Shown here: positions 22,480-34,809 of the stretch, in pieces | Position numbering within the stretch: the first letter of the stretch is position 1 | Layout: every line of letters starts with the position of its first letter | From: Gymnothorax reevesii | Lineage: Eukaryota > Chordata > Actinopteri > Anguilliformes > Muraenidae | Assembly (NCBI GenBank): GCA_029721435.1 | Contig: CM056583.1 | Coordinates: 59,238,120 to 59,302,119, forward strand | Reading direction: 5' to 3' | Length of the DNA: 64,000 nt | Position numbers and translations under genes: made by a program | The notes under the pieces: generated by a model | Seen by the model: only the letters and a program-made list of their open reading frames with translations | Databases searched by the model: none | What the model was told of the DNA's origin: nothing

Positions 22480-24390
22480 CAACCAGCTGCTAAGTCTGCT
22501 CAACTTCACGTCCCAGCAGTTGCTCAAATTGATTTTTGAGAGAACCTGAACTTGAAATCGAGCAAACTCAAAAATTCTTTGCTGTGGATTGCCTAACTTT
22601 TTAAAGTTCAGTCAACTTTTCATTTTTTATAGGGTACAATCATATAAAAATCAATGCAATACATGCACTCTTTTCGATAAAAAAAGAGAGGGAAAACTAC
22701 ATGCTGCGAATATGGACCTTCAATGGCATCATATAAAATGCAAAACAGACCACAGACTGAAACAGAAATTACGCTTATGTTGTTGTCACATAATTATCAT
22801 GACATGCCACCATACTTTGGTGCAGTGATGATTTGTAGTTCAGAAGTAAAAGCACTGTGGGGGAGTATCCTTGCCATATGGCTGGACAGACCTCCCTCAG
22901 CACCCCCAGTCATCTCACCTCCTCCCCCCAATCCCCTGGAAATGACTGAAACCAAACCGATTACTTCCCGCAAGTCATTGCTCATATCTGATCAGCCTCA
23001 TGGCTAATTTAACAAAGCAGGCATTTTGCCTTCAAAGAAATTGTACTTCTCTGAATTTTTATTTACGTTGTGCTTCCAAGCAATTGCACTAATTTTCTTA
23101 CAAACACCAGCTCCCCGAGCAATGCAAGATTTATCTGAGGCACAATTAGGAACTGAATTTTGTCCATATTCAAAATTTCAGAAGGTACTGAGTTTACCTT
23201 TGGACAGTTATCCTGCTAACTGAGTGGGCCAAGAGCCCAGAGTGCATCAAAGTCTTGACTGTGCTATAGTCTCAAATGGTCAAACCCAGGGGAAATGTGA
23301 TTAGTGTAATCATTACCTAGGGAAGCACAGTTTCAGTTACTGTTATTTGACTGCACACTGCTGACCATTTCATCTCTCACTCATTGAATGAGGGGACTGG
23401 AATCTACCTCTGGTAGGGGTTTGTGACACGTGACATCATGGCCACAGTGCTTCTCAACAGTTGGCCAACAGAAACAGATGAAGCAGGTTCTGATTGAACT
23501 CAGTTCAAGCTTTGTCTGCCTAAATCAACCTGGACATTACTTGTTCTACTCTGGCTGATTGACTGGGAAGAACTTATTAGGATACAAACATGCAATCACA
23601 TGGGCTTTGGCGCTGTAACTGAAACTGAATAATCAAATGCAGCAAAACATGTTTTTGTAACATACAAGGTTCAAAACAGAGCAGTGAATTACAAGTCAGA
23701 TAAATAACTGTCATTTAAACAAATATTCATATTCGGCTGGATATGGCCGCAGATTGTGCTAAGCTGAGACTAAGAGCACATGGCATCAAAGTTCTACCCA
23801 TTTGCGCTAACAGCACGAAAAGCCCCATTATCCGTTCATCTTCTTACACATTGCTTTCTCTCCCTTGATCTCTCAATCACTCATCCATAATCAGCGATCC
23901 CTCCGCAACTAGTCTTTTAAAGGGCTTTCAAAGTCCTCAGAACTATGAGACATTTTAAAAAAGAAAGCCAGGGGCTATCATGTGCAAACACAGTCACCTC
24001 ACTTTTTTGTGTCTTGTATTTCATGCAGTTGGAATATGTTCCAAAAATCTATTTCAAGCTTGTTTCAAACTTTGACATCGATGGCTATAATATGGAATGT
24101 ACTTATGATGAACTTTTCCCCCGGATAAGCCCATTTTCCCAATTTCATTCTCACACAAAATCACACAATTGAAACTCTTGATAATCATTACAGTGCTTAA
24201 TTAGTAGGTTTAACAAATAAGCTTCAATACATTTAAATGTCTCTCTCCAGCTTTCCAGAGGAAATGTGAAACAGATGGTGAAAACATGGAACTGTTTGAC
24301 TTGCTTAATTGTTATTAAACTTCAGAGATCCATTTCCTATTCAAAACTTTCCTCTTGATGAGTCTGAGTATGAATCAATTTGCGTTCTAC
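22480..24390. other. non-coding sequence, no gene seen
   Basis: No supported gene. A C-rich patch near 22895-22935 produces open frames on both strands. The rest looks like unique vertebrate intergenic DNA. Confidence 0.5.
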
Positions 24391-24394
24391 AGGG

Positions 24395-24960
24395 CTGCAT
24401 GAGAAACAAAACTAGGCTTATGCCGTCGGAGGCGAAGGATGGGGGTATATCCCCGAACACCCCCAATCCTCCAATTCCCCAATCCTTGAATAGACCTTGA
24501 ATAGATTTGCATTTGAACTTAATTTCAGGTCAATCGGACAAATGGTTCTGAATATATGGCCAAAATGGTAATTTTCCATCACAAAGTGCCATCTGGTGGC
24601 GAAATATTGAACCATACAGGTATGATGTTACGTTGTGAGGTCATGACCTTGCAGTTGCACATAGTTTCATGTCAGTTGGAGAAAAAGTTCCAAAGATATA
24701 GCAAGTGAATTTTATGTGACAAAGCTCCACCTTGTGTCAAAATTTTGAACCAAACGGGCATAATGTCATTGTGGGACACATCCTCAGGTCGTGACCTATC
24801 ATTTGCACTTGATTTGAGGTCAATCGGACAAATATTTCCAGAGATATGATAAAAACAGTGATTTTTTTTTCAGTTTTTGGCCCCTGGTGGCCAATCTAGA
24901 GTTCGTAAATTGTCCAAAATCGAATCAGTTCTTCCTCTTTATGATACTTACTCGTGCAAA
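24395..24960. repeat. ~145-bp modular repeat block
   Basis: A module recurs at about 24508, 24650 and 24797: a TTGCA(T/C)TTGA start, then GGTCAATCGGACAAAT (first and third copies), then GATAT about 20 bases on. CCATCTGGTGGCGA and CCCCTGGTGGCC punctuate the modules. No coding capacity. Probably an old non-autonomous element of unknown class, similar in style to 49277-51191. Confidence 0.6.
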
Positions 24961-25310
24961 ATTTGAAATTTCTAATTGAAATATTACTGAAGTTATCGCG
25001 TTAACACGTAGTGCGGCAGCGGTGGAGGCGTTCGGAGATATAATTAATAGGTAAGCGCTTTTACAGTCACACTCTTTGGAAAACAATGTGATGATTAAAT
25101 GCATACGTAGCAGGTAGAATGAATTTTACTTTGTCATGTAACCCAATTATAAAAAATTAAGATTTGGCACATTATAGAAATTGGTTTTATATTATGGAAA
25201 ATCTCGGATTCCGCAAGTGCATTACTCTATTTGTTTGCATTGCGGCATCCACAGTTTCAGCTCAATTTAGCTCATATTTCATTATCAACATAGGACAGGC
25301 ACTGGGCAGG

Positions 25311-25820
25311 CACTGCACTATTTTGGTGAATCTAGGTCAAAAGTCAAGGTCAAGGTCTCACAAAAGGTCAGCAACACATAAGAAGCCATATCTTCAGTTC
25401 TCATCATCGTAGACACTTCAAACCAACTGCATATTGCTGATAAACGAAAGGTATATTTTACTTGATCCAGGTCACTAGGTCAAAGGTCAAGGTCAAGGTT
25501 ACACAAAAGGTCAAAAACAAGATAAGAAGCTGTGTCTTCAGTTCTAATCGTCGTAGAGACTTCAAACCAAGTGCATATTGTTGATAAACTAAAGGTCTAC
25601 TTTATTTCACCTAGGTACAGCACTATTTTGGTGAACCTTGATCAAAGGTCAGGGTCACACAAAAGGTCAAAAACACATAAGAAGCCATATCTTCGGTTCT
25701 AATTGTCGTAGAGACTTCAAACCAAGTGCATATTGTTGATAAAAGAAAGGTCTATCTTATCTTACCCAAGTACTGCACTATTTTGGACAGTCTCGGTCAA
25801 TGTTCAAGGTCACCTAAGCA
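25311..25820 (+). repeat. ~150-bp tandem repeat with AGGTCA clusters
   Basis: Three units and a partial fourth. The anchor CACTATTTTGG is at 25316, 25621 and 25776 (lost in unit 2). The anchor AGAAG after AACA-ATA is at 25381, 25525 and 25680, so the period is 144-155 bp. Each unit contains a run of AGGTCA words, such as AGGTCAAAGGTCAAGGTCA at 25477-25495, then TCAAACCAA-TGCATATTG and a GATAAA-GAAAGGT segment. Confidence 0.85.
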
Positions 25821-26620
25821 GCGCTCTATTTTGGTTTATTTTTTCCTCTGTCTGTCTGTCTGTGTGCACTCAATAGGCCACTATTTTTGCATTATCTTCA
25901 CCAAACTTGGTGACTACATTGACTAACCTTGTGGTTACAGACTGGTCTCTTCTCGAGGTCAAAGGTCAAGGTCAAGCTCCCCAGAAAGGTCAAAAACACA
26001 TTTTGCTTCATAACTTCGCTACTATTACAGCTAGAGACTTGAAACCAACTCCATTCCATTCATTTTGTTTCAGAGATCTGTGTATTATTCTGGAGAGTCA
26101 TCATTCTATGAATGACCATTCATTTTCATTCTTTGATTGTTAGCAACATTACGGCAAAACATCAGGACAAATCTTCATCAAAACTTTCAGGATAAGTGGG
26201 CATTAGTCCACAATAGACCCTTATAAATTTTGGAAGTCATTGGGTAGAGGTCAAGGTCTATGGAAAGGTCAAAATGTTTTTCTGCAATAACCTTGGTCAA
26301 TACAATCATATCAACTATAAACTTAATCCAGAACTAAACTAAATCAATTTGGCTTCCACTAATGCACTATATGATAGAGTATGTCTTATACTTTTCTTAG
26401 TGGTTGGGGTTTAAATGTCCAGGAGGTCAAGGTCATTGCTTAAATTAGCTTACTCTCCATTATAACTCAAAAACTGTTGGAGATAGGTGTTGATTATTGT
26501 CAACATTTAGGAAGTCGCCCATGGGCTTTCATTTGGCACTGTAACCTTTGACCTTGACTGATTGAAAGGTCAAACGTAAGGTCAAGAATTTTCCGAGGTT
26601 TATAACTTGTACCAAAAAGA
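25821..26620. repeat. diverged continuation of the AGGTCA-rich repeat
   Basis: Period is lost but the theme continues. There is a GTCT microsatellite at about 25850-25864, AGGTCAAAGGTCAAGGTCA at 25956-25974, and further AGGTCA words near 26250-26265, 26425 and 26565-26580. Phrases such as ACTTGAAACCAACTCCAT echo the tandem units. Non-coding. Confidence 0.6.
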
Positions 26621-26702
26621 GACCACATTGATGAGATCGAATCAGAAGCTAAAGCACAAAAATAAGTGCTACCACACAAGGTTTGTTTTGCCTGGCAACA
26701 CT

Positions 26703-27331
26703 TGTTTTATTTTTGGTTATTTTAAGTTTTTGTATTTAATGTCTTGGTTGTGATTATTTCAGTTTCTTCGTCAGGTTTCAACACAACTTTGTTTTCATTC
26801 ACAGTCCCCCTAGCCTTCCCCATTCTGTTTGTTTATCACGTGGTTCATTGCCTAATTTGTACGACATCCTTAGTCACGCTTCCTTGGTCTCCTTACACCT
26901 GCTTTGAGTTCGTCCCAGTAATTGGTTCGATATATAAGAGCCCAATTTCCTTTATTTTCTTTTGAGTCTGTTTTTGTGTGTATTCCCAGTTACTAACAAG
27001 CATTTTTGACTCCTAAAGTTATTCCTGGTTCTCATCTCTTCTTGTATTTGCAGTTTTCGAGTTCTGCCTGGCCCATTGTGTGCAATTGATTAATGGTTAT
27101 AACTTTGATTTGTCCTCGGGTTATGATTTTGTCTGCTCCCTCACAAGGCTTCTATCTGGTTGGTTTTCAACCCCCCGCTTGTTCTCTGACATTGATTGAA
27201 ATTTTCGACTTCTGAATTCCTCCAGATTGGCCATGGAACTGGACTATCTGACTCTGCTTATTGTTGCAATAAAGCTTGTTGAACTAAATCTCTGTCAGGG
27301 TTGGAGGTCTGGATCCCCAGACTGTAACTCT
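26703..27331 (+). mobile_element. possible solo LTR
   Basis: Ordered signals typical of a retrotransposon LTR: a T-rich upstream region, a TATA-like GATATATAAGAGCCC at about 26929-26943, and a poly(A) signal CAATAAAGC about 340 bp later (near 27270), followed by a short GT-rich tail. No internal retroelement DNA adjoins it. I could not define TG..CA ends or a target duplication, so boundaries are approximate and the call is tentative. Confidence 0.4.
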
Positions 27332-27439
27332 GAGCAACTGAAACACTACAACAACAAATGAAATTGTACTTCCACTTGTCAATTCAACTGTTTCATTAAA
27401 AATATTCTTCACTCAAATCTGTTGGCTATGACAGACTCC

Positions 27440-27800
27440 AAAAGAAATATCACCAGGCCATTTAGGACTAAAAATGTTGCAACAAGTTGCAGTAATAAGG
27501 TGATTTGAATTAGGTGATATTAAACAGGTGAGCCAATCTTGTTATTGTATAAAAGAAGCCTCCAAAAAAGGCCTCACTCCTCAAGAGCAAAGATGGTTGT
27601 CAGGCTCATCACTTTGCGAATAGATGCATTATCTTATAATCTGTCACTTTGAGAACAATGTTCACCAAGGACAAATTGGTCATGCAGCAGAATGGATAGC
27701 ACATGGGTTTGGAAATACTCTCATAAATGTTCGTCTGTCACATCAATCCACAGGTGCATCCACAGATGCAGGTTAAAGCTAACTATGCAAAGTCAGACTG
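27440..27800 (+). mobile_element. degraded Tc1-like element, 5' part
   Basis: A TATAAAAGAAGCCTCCAAAA stretch, then a CAAAGATGGTTG start-codon context and traces of an N-terminal DNA-binding region with internal deletions (CATCAATCCACAGGTGCATC, then GCAGGTTAAAGCTAACTATG). The order matches a fish Tc1-type element from memory. No open frame survives, and the ends are not visible. Confidence 0.45.
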
Positions 27801-27804
27801 TACA

Positions 27805-28010
27805 TCAATTGAATTCAATTCAATTCAATCCAATTCAATTTTATTTGTTAAGCACTTTCAGCAATTTAGTTTGACCCGAAGTGCTTTACACACAACAGGA
27901 CATGAACCCCCAAATGTGCACACAAAATGGTGACAGTGACTGAAAAACTCCCTGGTAGAAAGAAACCTCAGGCAGAACTTGGAGCCTTGGCAGAACATCC
28001 TGATTTGCTA
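27805..28010 (-). repeat. ATTCA-tailed dispersed repeat
   Basis: A pentanucleotide tract of CAATT/ATTCA units (27805-27840) abuts TTTTATTTGTTAAGCACTTT and GAAGTGCTTTACA, then AAAAACTCCCTGGTAGAAAG. This arrangement is familiar from fish retroposon 3' ends read on the minus strand, with the simple repeat as tail. I do not name the family. Confidence 0.55.
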
Positions 28011-28011
28011 C

Positions 28012-28330
28012 TTAGTTCCACATCATTTGTTTCTTAGTACCTCCTCATTTGTTCCTTAGTACCAACTAGCAGTTTTGTGTTCTGTAATCCTAATTCATAC
28101 CTTAGTATTTCCTTATTTGTTCATGAGTATCTACTTGTGGTTTTGTGTTCTGCAGTCCTCATTTGTTGCTAAGTACCTCTTCATTTGCTCTTTAGTACCT
28201 CCTCATTCATTGCTTGGTACCCTCTTATTTGTTCCTTATTATTGTCCCTAGTGATAGTGATTTTGTGTTCTGTAATCCTTATTTGTTCCATAGTACCTCC
28301 TAATTATTTAGAACCTACTTGCAAATGTGT
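28012..28330. repeat. 22/46-bp two-level minisatellite
   Basis: Basic unit of 22 bp (TTAGTACCTCCTCATTTGTT plus two bases) repeated about eight times. At three places a longer variant inserts a GTTTTGTGTTCTGTAATCC stretch, giving units of about 46-54 bp. Pairs of short units alternate with a long one, suggesting higher-order amplification. Non-coding. Confidence 0.85.
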
Positions 28331-28924
28331 GTACAGTATTATAGAGTGTTAACAGAAGTGGTTCAAATTAACTAAGTTACAAGAATGGAATTCAGGAGCT
28401 GCTGTCCTGAAAGTACAAACTGCATTTATCCAAGAAAAAGAGTTTTAACTCACAATACAGACTAGTTCAAAGCAAACAAAAGCACATTACAATTCAGCTA
28501 CTTGCAACACACAGCAGAGGGCTTAAATACCTGTAAGATGGCTATCAGAGGATAACCACGTTACGAGATGCAGCCAAGGGTGGGGGTATACACAATACAA
28601 ACCAATCATAATAGACATACACCAAATAGACATGCAAATATTTGAATTGGAAGAGACACAAAAGGAATACCCTTGAGGGTTGTGACAATTATTATTATAT
28701 CAGCAAAACTATGTTCCATTGGTATGATAATAATGTGTCCAATTTTTTTTATTTTTGGTTTGTTAAAGATGTAGGTAGGAGATGATTAGATTTATTGAAT
28801 CAGCAAGCTCTGATTCCTGATTCAGCTCTGTCTCAAATTGCCACCAACCTCTCTGGGCTGGGTGTCATTTGCAATGGTCCATTGCATAAAGGAGGCTAAA
28901 TTGTCTTGTTGTCTGATGAGTCCA

Positions 28925-29042
28925 GGCTTTTTGTCCCTGGACTTTTTGTCCCCTAGGGAATTTTTGTCCCCAGACTCTTCGTTCCCATGGACTTTTCATT
29001 CCCATGAACTTTTTGTCCACAGACTCTTTGTCCCTGGAGGAT
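28925..29042. repeat. 16-17-bp minisatellite
   Basis: About seven units of a GGACTTTTTGTCCCC-type motif with drift (GAATTTTTGTCCCC, ACTCTTCGTTCCC, GACTTTTCATTCCC). A reversed version (AAAAAGTCTAGGGGACGAAA) appears at about 29199-29218, which could make an imperfect hairpin with the array. An open frame at 28838-29116 reads through it and is an artefact. Confidence 0.8.
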
Positions 29043-29969
29043 TCATCCCCAATAATGCTTTGCCCTGTTCCTGCATTATAACATTATCCCTGACCCTAAT
29101 TCTTATATCATGGTGATCTGTCTGTCGTCCATTCATCCATCCATCTGTCAACAAAGTGGGCATATTTTTTTATGATTAGGTGATAAAAATCCAGGGCCGA
29201 AAAAGTCTAGGGGACGAAAAATTCGGGAACTAAGAGTCCTGTAACCCATTTTCCATCAATATGAAAACAAACCATATTCTTCATGGATTTCAACTGCATG
29301 GCTGCATAAGCATGGAGTGCAGGTGCTGGATTACGCTACCTGCAGTCCTAATCTGAGAATGTAAAGCACATTATGATGTGGATTATATGGCAAAAAAGGC
29401 CCCATACAACATATATTGAATATTCACAAGGAGGCTTTGCACATAAATGATTTAGAATATGGATGCATTAAGTCCCAATGCTATATCCCAGGAATTGTTT
29501 GAATTAAGCTCTTCAACCAAGCCTGATTTGTATATAGCCTGACATATTTGCCAATAGTCTCCATCCAGCAGTTGATGAAAATGATCCCTCGCCATAAAAA
29601 AAAAATCAGTGTCCTTGTAGCAGCAAGCTAGCTCCACAATAACCCTAAGGTATGTCAATTTAGTAGTGGGAAAAAAGTTTTCTAAAGCAAAAATTCAACA
29701 TGGTATTGACACTATGTCATTCTACTGTTCTTTATAGCCATCAGATATTGAATAAACATATTATCCTACCATTGATTTATGTGTAGATATATCTCTCGCG
29801 GCGTTCAGTGATCAGTTTTCATCGCAAACAGCCTCTCCCGGAAAAGCAGTCTGATTAGTTGCTGCAGATATTGTGCCACGCAAATGCACACCTGTAGTTC
29901 ACCCCAACATCAACTCTTTCTTGATAATTATCTGTTCATTCAAAAGTGCTTCATCCAAGAGTGGACAGC

Positions 29970-30710
29970 ATGACCTTTCCAAAAATAACAATATCTAAGG
30001 AACTGCATGCCTCACTTGCCTCATTTAAAGTCAGTATAAATGATTCAACAATAAAAAAGAAACTGGGCAAAAATGGCATCCATGGGAGGGTTCCAAGGCA
30101 AAAACTACTGCTGACCAAAAAGAGCACAAGGGCTCGTCTCACATTTGCCAAAATACATGTTGTTGATCCCCAGGACTTTTGGGAAAATATTCTGTGGACT
30201 GACGAGACAAAAGTTGAACTTTTTGGAAGGTGTGCATCCCCTTACATCAGGCGTAAAACTAACATATCATTTCATAAGAAGAATATCACACCAAAAGTCA
30301 AACGTGGTGGTGGTAGTGTGATGGTTTGGGGCTGCTTTGCTGCTTCAGGACCTGGACGACTTGTCGTAATTGATGGAACTATGAATTCTGCTCTCTACCG
30401 GAAAATCCTGATGGAGAATGTCCAACCATCAGTTGGTGACCTCAAGCGCACTTAGGTTATGCAGCAGGATAATGATCCGAAACACACCAGCAAATCCACC
30501 TCTGAATGGCTTAAAAAAAACAAACTGAAGGTTTTGGAGTGGCCTAAGCAAAGTCTGGACTTAAATCCAATTGAGATGCTGTGGCATGACCTTAAACAGG
30601 CCGTTCATGCTCAAAAACTTTCCAATGTGACTGAATTAAAACATTCTGCAAAGAAGAGTGGGCCACAATTCCTCCACAGCAATGTGAAAGACTCATTGCC
30701 AGTTATCACA
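29970..30710 (+). pseudogene. Tc1-type transposase, N-terminally truncated, one stop
   Basis: Two open parts in the same frame (to 30455, and from 30459) are separated by a single TAG at 30453-30455, where the sister copy has a sense codon before VMQQDN. The three catalytic sites are all present: WTDETKVELFG, MQQDNDPKHTS and LNPIEMLWHDL. The helix-turn-helix region is missing. Except for truncation and that stop the protein is well kept, in contrast to the 5097 copy whose third site is mutated. A frame continuing past 30710 into the 3' region is not part of the protein. Confidence 0.88.
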
Positions 30711-30948
30711 GTTGTTTGCAGTTGTTGTTGTCGTAGAGGGTGGCATAACCAGTTATTAGATTTAGGGGACAATTACTTTTTCACACCAGGCCAGGTAGGT
30801 TTGGTTAGCTTTTTCCCCTTAATAAATTAAATTATCATTTAAAAACTGCACTAATATTAAAATTTATCTGCTGAACTGCAACATTTAAGTGTGACAAATA
30901 TGCAAAAAAAAGAAATCAGGAAGGGGCAAATACTGTTTCACGGCACTG
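29970..30948 (+). mobile_element. Tc1-like transposon, 5'-truncated, intact 3' end
   Basis: The right terminal repeat ends at 30948 in CACGGCACTG, followed by TA (30949-30950). It is the reverse complement of the terminus at 7249. The left end is lost: similarity to the 4838 copy begins only at about 29970, inside the transposase. About 240 bp of 3' non-coding DNA separates the gene from the terminus. Confidence 0.85.
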
Positions 30949-30950
30949 TA

Positions 30951-33900
30951 TTTTTGGCATATTTTGGATATTACCGTCAGTGAGTTGTACCTACTCCTTA
31001 CAGAGCACGCAAAATGTTTATACAAGATTACTGTGCACTTATGTACTCGGTGAATACTAGCAGGTCAGCTGCATGGGTCAAACGAACCTTTGACCATCTG
31101 TGAAAGGAAGCTAGAAGGTAGTTTACCAATTGCTAAGACTCCAGGGCAAGTGCAACAAAAGATGCATACTGAACAAAATGGAGAAAAGTGTTGAAATACA
31201 GGGGAGTACGACTGCACAATGATGTGTATGTCACTGCAACTGCATGCCACTGTTCTTATTCATACATTTCACCATGTGTGCAGTATGCAGCCCAATGTTT
31301 CTTGTAAGTAGTTCGCAATTTTTTGTTCCTTCATTTTGCATGCCCCCTAAAATTCAACACCTTATAAAAATCATAAGAGGTGGTAACAGCACACCGTTTC
31401 CTTGCAAGGTAAACAATCTAATGGTAAAATAAGCAGTTTTTATGAGCGTGTGCTGGCTGATGGGAGCTTGGTTAAAAAAATAGACAAATTTCAATAGAAA
31501 AAAAGGGGGGGGATTTGAAGAGCAATATGTTAATGGACTCGTGCTTATTTCCACTAGTAAATTATTAATTTATATTGAGCTTCATGAGTCAAAACAGTTA
31601 ATTCTTGGTAAAGTTTAAAAAAAAAAAAAGATTATATTATGATTTGACTTGGGGAGCCACTTGGAAAGCCATTCGGGGAGCCACTTGGAAAGCTTATATC
31701 TTATTTAGCTCATAGACAGTCGGTAATTTTGAAAATCACACTATGTTGTCGCACACTTGCGGTCAAGGAGTTAATGATCCCAGAAATGTATTGTTTTGGC
31801 ACCCAGTCATTTTTCAATTTTCAGAATTTTTTATACAATTCCAATGCTGAATTTTCATGAAGATTTGTTGTGTTTAGGGCACTTATTTTATAGTGAAAAT
31901 ATGAAAACAAACAGAAATAAAATGATATTCTAAATGCTACAAGTGTCTTGTTTTATTTAAACAGTTTGCCCTCTCTCTCTGTGAAGCTCAAATCTTGACT
32001 TAAAAAGCTTTAAATAGGGTAACACATAAATTGCCAGCTTTGGCTTCCGCATAAAGGTGTTACTGAGTGTGATTAAAGGACAGGGTAATGTTTCACAGTG
32101 ATAAAAAGTCAACACTGCCGAATTTTTTGTACTCAATTTTGTTCCAGTCATCACTTTTTTACATTCTTCATCAGCAAGTAAATTCATGTTAGAACATTAA
32201 ATAATCTGTTGTTGTACTGTTTTTCAATATAGTAGAAAGTACATGAACTTTTAGATCAGTTTTTTTTTACTTGCTTTCTCTATAATGGACCAAATTTTTC
32301 AGAATTGGAATTGAATATGAAAGCACATATTTACATCAAGAGGCTATGGTTGGAAGATATAACAATAATGCAAGCTTGGCCATAGAAATACAGATACTAA
32401 ACTGTGCATTTGGGATAATTAGGCAACGGGAAAAAGTTGGGCACGTTTGAGCAACTCAGCCATGATAGCAAAGTGAAAATCCAGAATTGATCCATCGACT
32501 GAAATGTAATTTCTTTTTCTCTCAAAAAGCGCCTTAGATTTTAGATGATATTGCACTTATGAAAAGACAAGGCCAGCAGTGTCATGACTCCATATTTATT
32601 TGCATATTTACCCTTCTCGACTCAATCCATCTGCACTTGCTGAAAACCAACCAAAATTAATAGACAACTCTGAATCTCAAGGCAGAACAGGCCCAATACA
32701 GTGTGTTAATCTTCATGTTCAATACTTTTGCTCAACAAATGTATTTCCTTTATTGATTATTTAGGATGGCAGACTGTTAAAAGGTCTTGTTCTAATGCTG
32801 GTAATTATCATTGTCCTAAAAATAGCCCTGCAAAATGATTGAAGTAACATAATTCATTGACTCATATCTATGTTACAGGGGCTCCCCGTTCCTGTCTATA
32901 AAATGTTCCCTCTGTTTGAAAGATTACAGGTTTTTATGCAAATGCATCTTCACAGGCGTTCAGTGAAGAACACCAACAATATTTTCTTAAATTTCTGGAA
33001 GATAATATTAGTAAAATCCTATAATTCAAGTTTCATGTTGCAGCATAAATGAACGTCTGAAAAACGGAACATCTTGGGTGACAGGGTAATTATGATTCGT
33101 CACAACTGGAGTTCTGATGATGGAAACCTTATCCATGAAAAAAGTCCATCTAATATACAAAAAGGCTGCATGTAATGTAAAACACATGAATGGATGAGCA
33201 TTAAAACCATATTAAAGCTGGCTGCCACAGGCTCAGTGAGCTCACCTTACACTTTGGCCCTGACACAAAAACCAAAGCAACTTGAATGGACCATTACAAT
33301 TAATGGCTGGGACCCATCTGTCCACTGCTGAATCTCAATTTGACTGAGCCTGCTCTTCTTTCTCTGCTTTTTTTTCTAATCTCCAAGAGGCTCATTTCCC
33401 TTTAACACTTAAAGCAAAGTAACAGTGGTGTCTATAAATCTACCTTAGGTGAAAAGATGACAGCGATGCGCCATTGACTAAGAAAGTGAGGGACCTGGTC
33501 CACTTCAACCAAGCTTTCATTTCTGGAGGACATTTTAAGACTCTTAGCTGTGAAGTAAGGAGGGTCCCTGAAGCAGACATGGTGACAGACCCGCTTATGA
33601 AAAGGGCGGAATGGGGGGGGGCCCGAGATTAATGAAGCCTCTTTGGCGGGTGAAAATTAGCATCACAATAAACACTTCCAGTCTCTTACAGCACTGCAAC
33701 TCCCAGTTTCAGCTCAGCACTTCAGGGCATTCACCTCTGACCAGCTCAGCCAACAGGACAAATGGCATTCTGACTGGGTCTACACCACACATGGACTCCC
33801 AATGAATCAAAAGCTCTTCCAGGATCAAGCAGCATATAGTTTCTCTAAGGCATTGCAGATCACTTTTGTTCATCATTCATGATGTATCCTGCTGACACAG

Positions 33901-34800
33901 ATTCTAAAAGTAATTATTACAATTACCAAATATGCCCTTTTTGAATTGGTTTTTCCTCAGGGTATTTGTATTTGTGTCTAAATACATATCTTCCAAACAT
34001 GCACTTGTTGTTAATCAGGCTACACGGCTCACACAGAGCCAGGACTCCTGGAGAAGCTCCAGTGAATTCTGTTGAGTGTTTTATCACAGAGAAAGTAAAT
34101 TTGGGGAAAATAAAGACTTTATGAGTCTGGCACTCCAAAATGCCTCATGTCGACTTTTTTTCTCAACCATAATAATGCTCATATAGCTGTATTTTGATAA
34201 CGATATGGTGTTTTTTTTTTTTTTGTTTTGTTTTCTTTTGTAACTGGGTAGTTTGGCTGTCGCATATGTAAATTCATAGGTGAGACAAGCATAGCTGATT
34301 GAATAAAAACAGGACCAACCAATGTGGGACTTTTTTCAGTAGCCACAGATTAAAATATAAAATGAAATTAAAACTAAACATATTTGAGGAGAGGGGCATT
34401 GTTAATGGGACAGCCTTGTGAGGATTCAGCCAATCATTCCCAAGTGTTCATGGGGGTTGACCTTGAACCATGACTCCGTATACAAGATTGCGAGCACATG
34501 AGGCACATACGGACTCAAGGCGAGACTTTGGAAGCATGCCATTTCAGTCGTTTTTGGCTCTCTCCTGCCACCAATGAGTGAATTAGATTTCTTCAGCGTT
34601 ATTCATAATTGGTAGAGTAAGCACACTGGCAAGAAGAATGCTTGGACTGGAGCCTATTATAAAATTGACATAATTGCAATTTGTTAAACAACCAATCAAA
34701 TTCTCCAACAATTTTGTTTATTTGAGGAAGCTGCTGGAATACTGCAACAGATGGTTAACCCCTTATAAAAGTAAATTAAACGTAGTCCTCCTACCAATGA
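30951..34800. other. non-coding sequence, no gene seen
   Basis: No supported gene. A small direct duplication (GGGGAGCCACTTGGAAAGC at about 31651-31670 and again at 31676-31695) is visible, with T- and A-rich runs at 31619 and 34212. 32560-33860 looks like unique sequence and could contain conserved regulatory DNA, but I have no positive evidence. Confidence 0.5.
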
Positions 34801-34809
34801 TGTACCCAG

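Noticed and set aside
25477..25495. A functional nuclear-receptor response element
   Set aside because: The motif matches a DR1 site but is part of a repeat; without binding data I report it only as an observation, not as a regulatory feature.
28012..28330. CRISPR-like regular short repeats
   Set aside because: Units are contiguous or nearly so, with no unique spacers, and the window is clearly vertebrate; it is a minisatellite.
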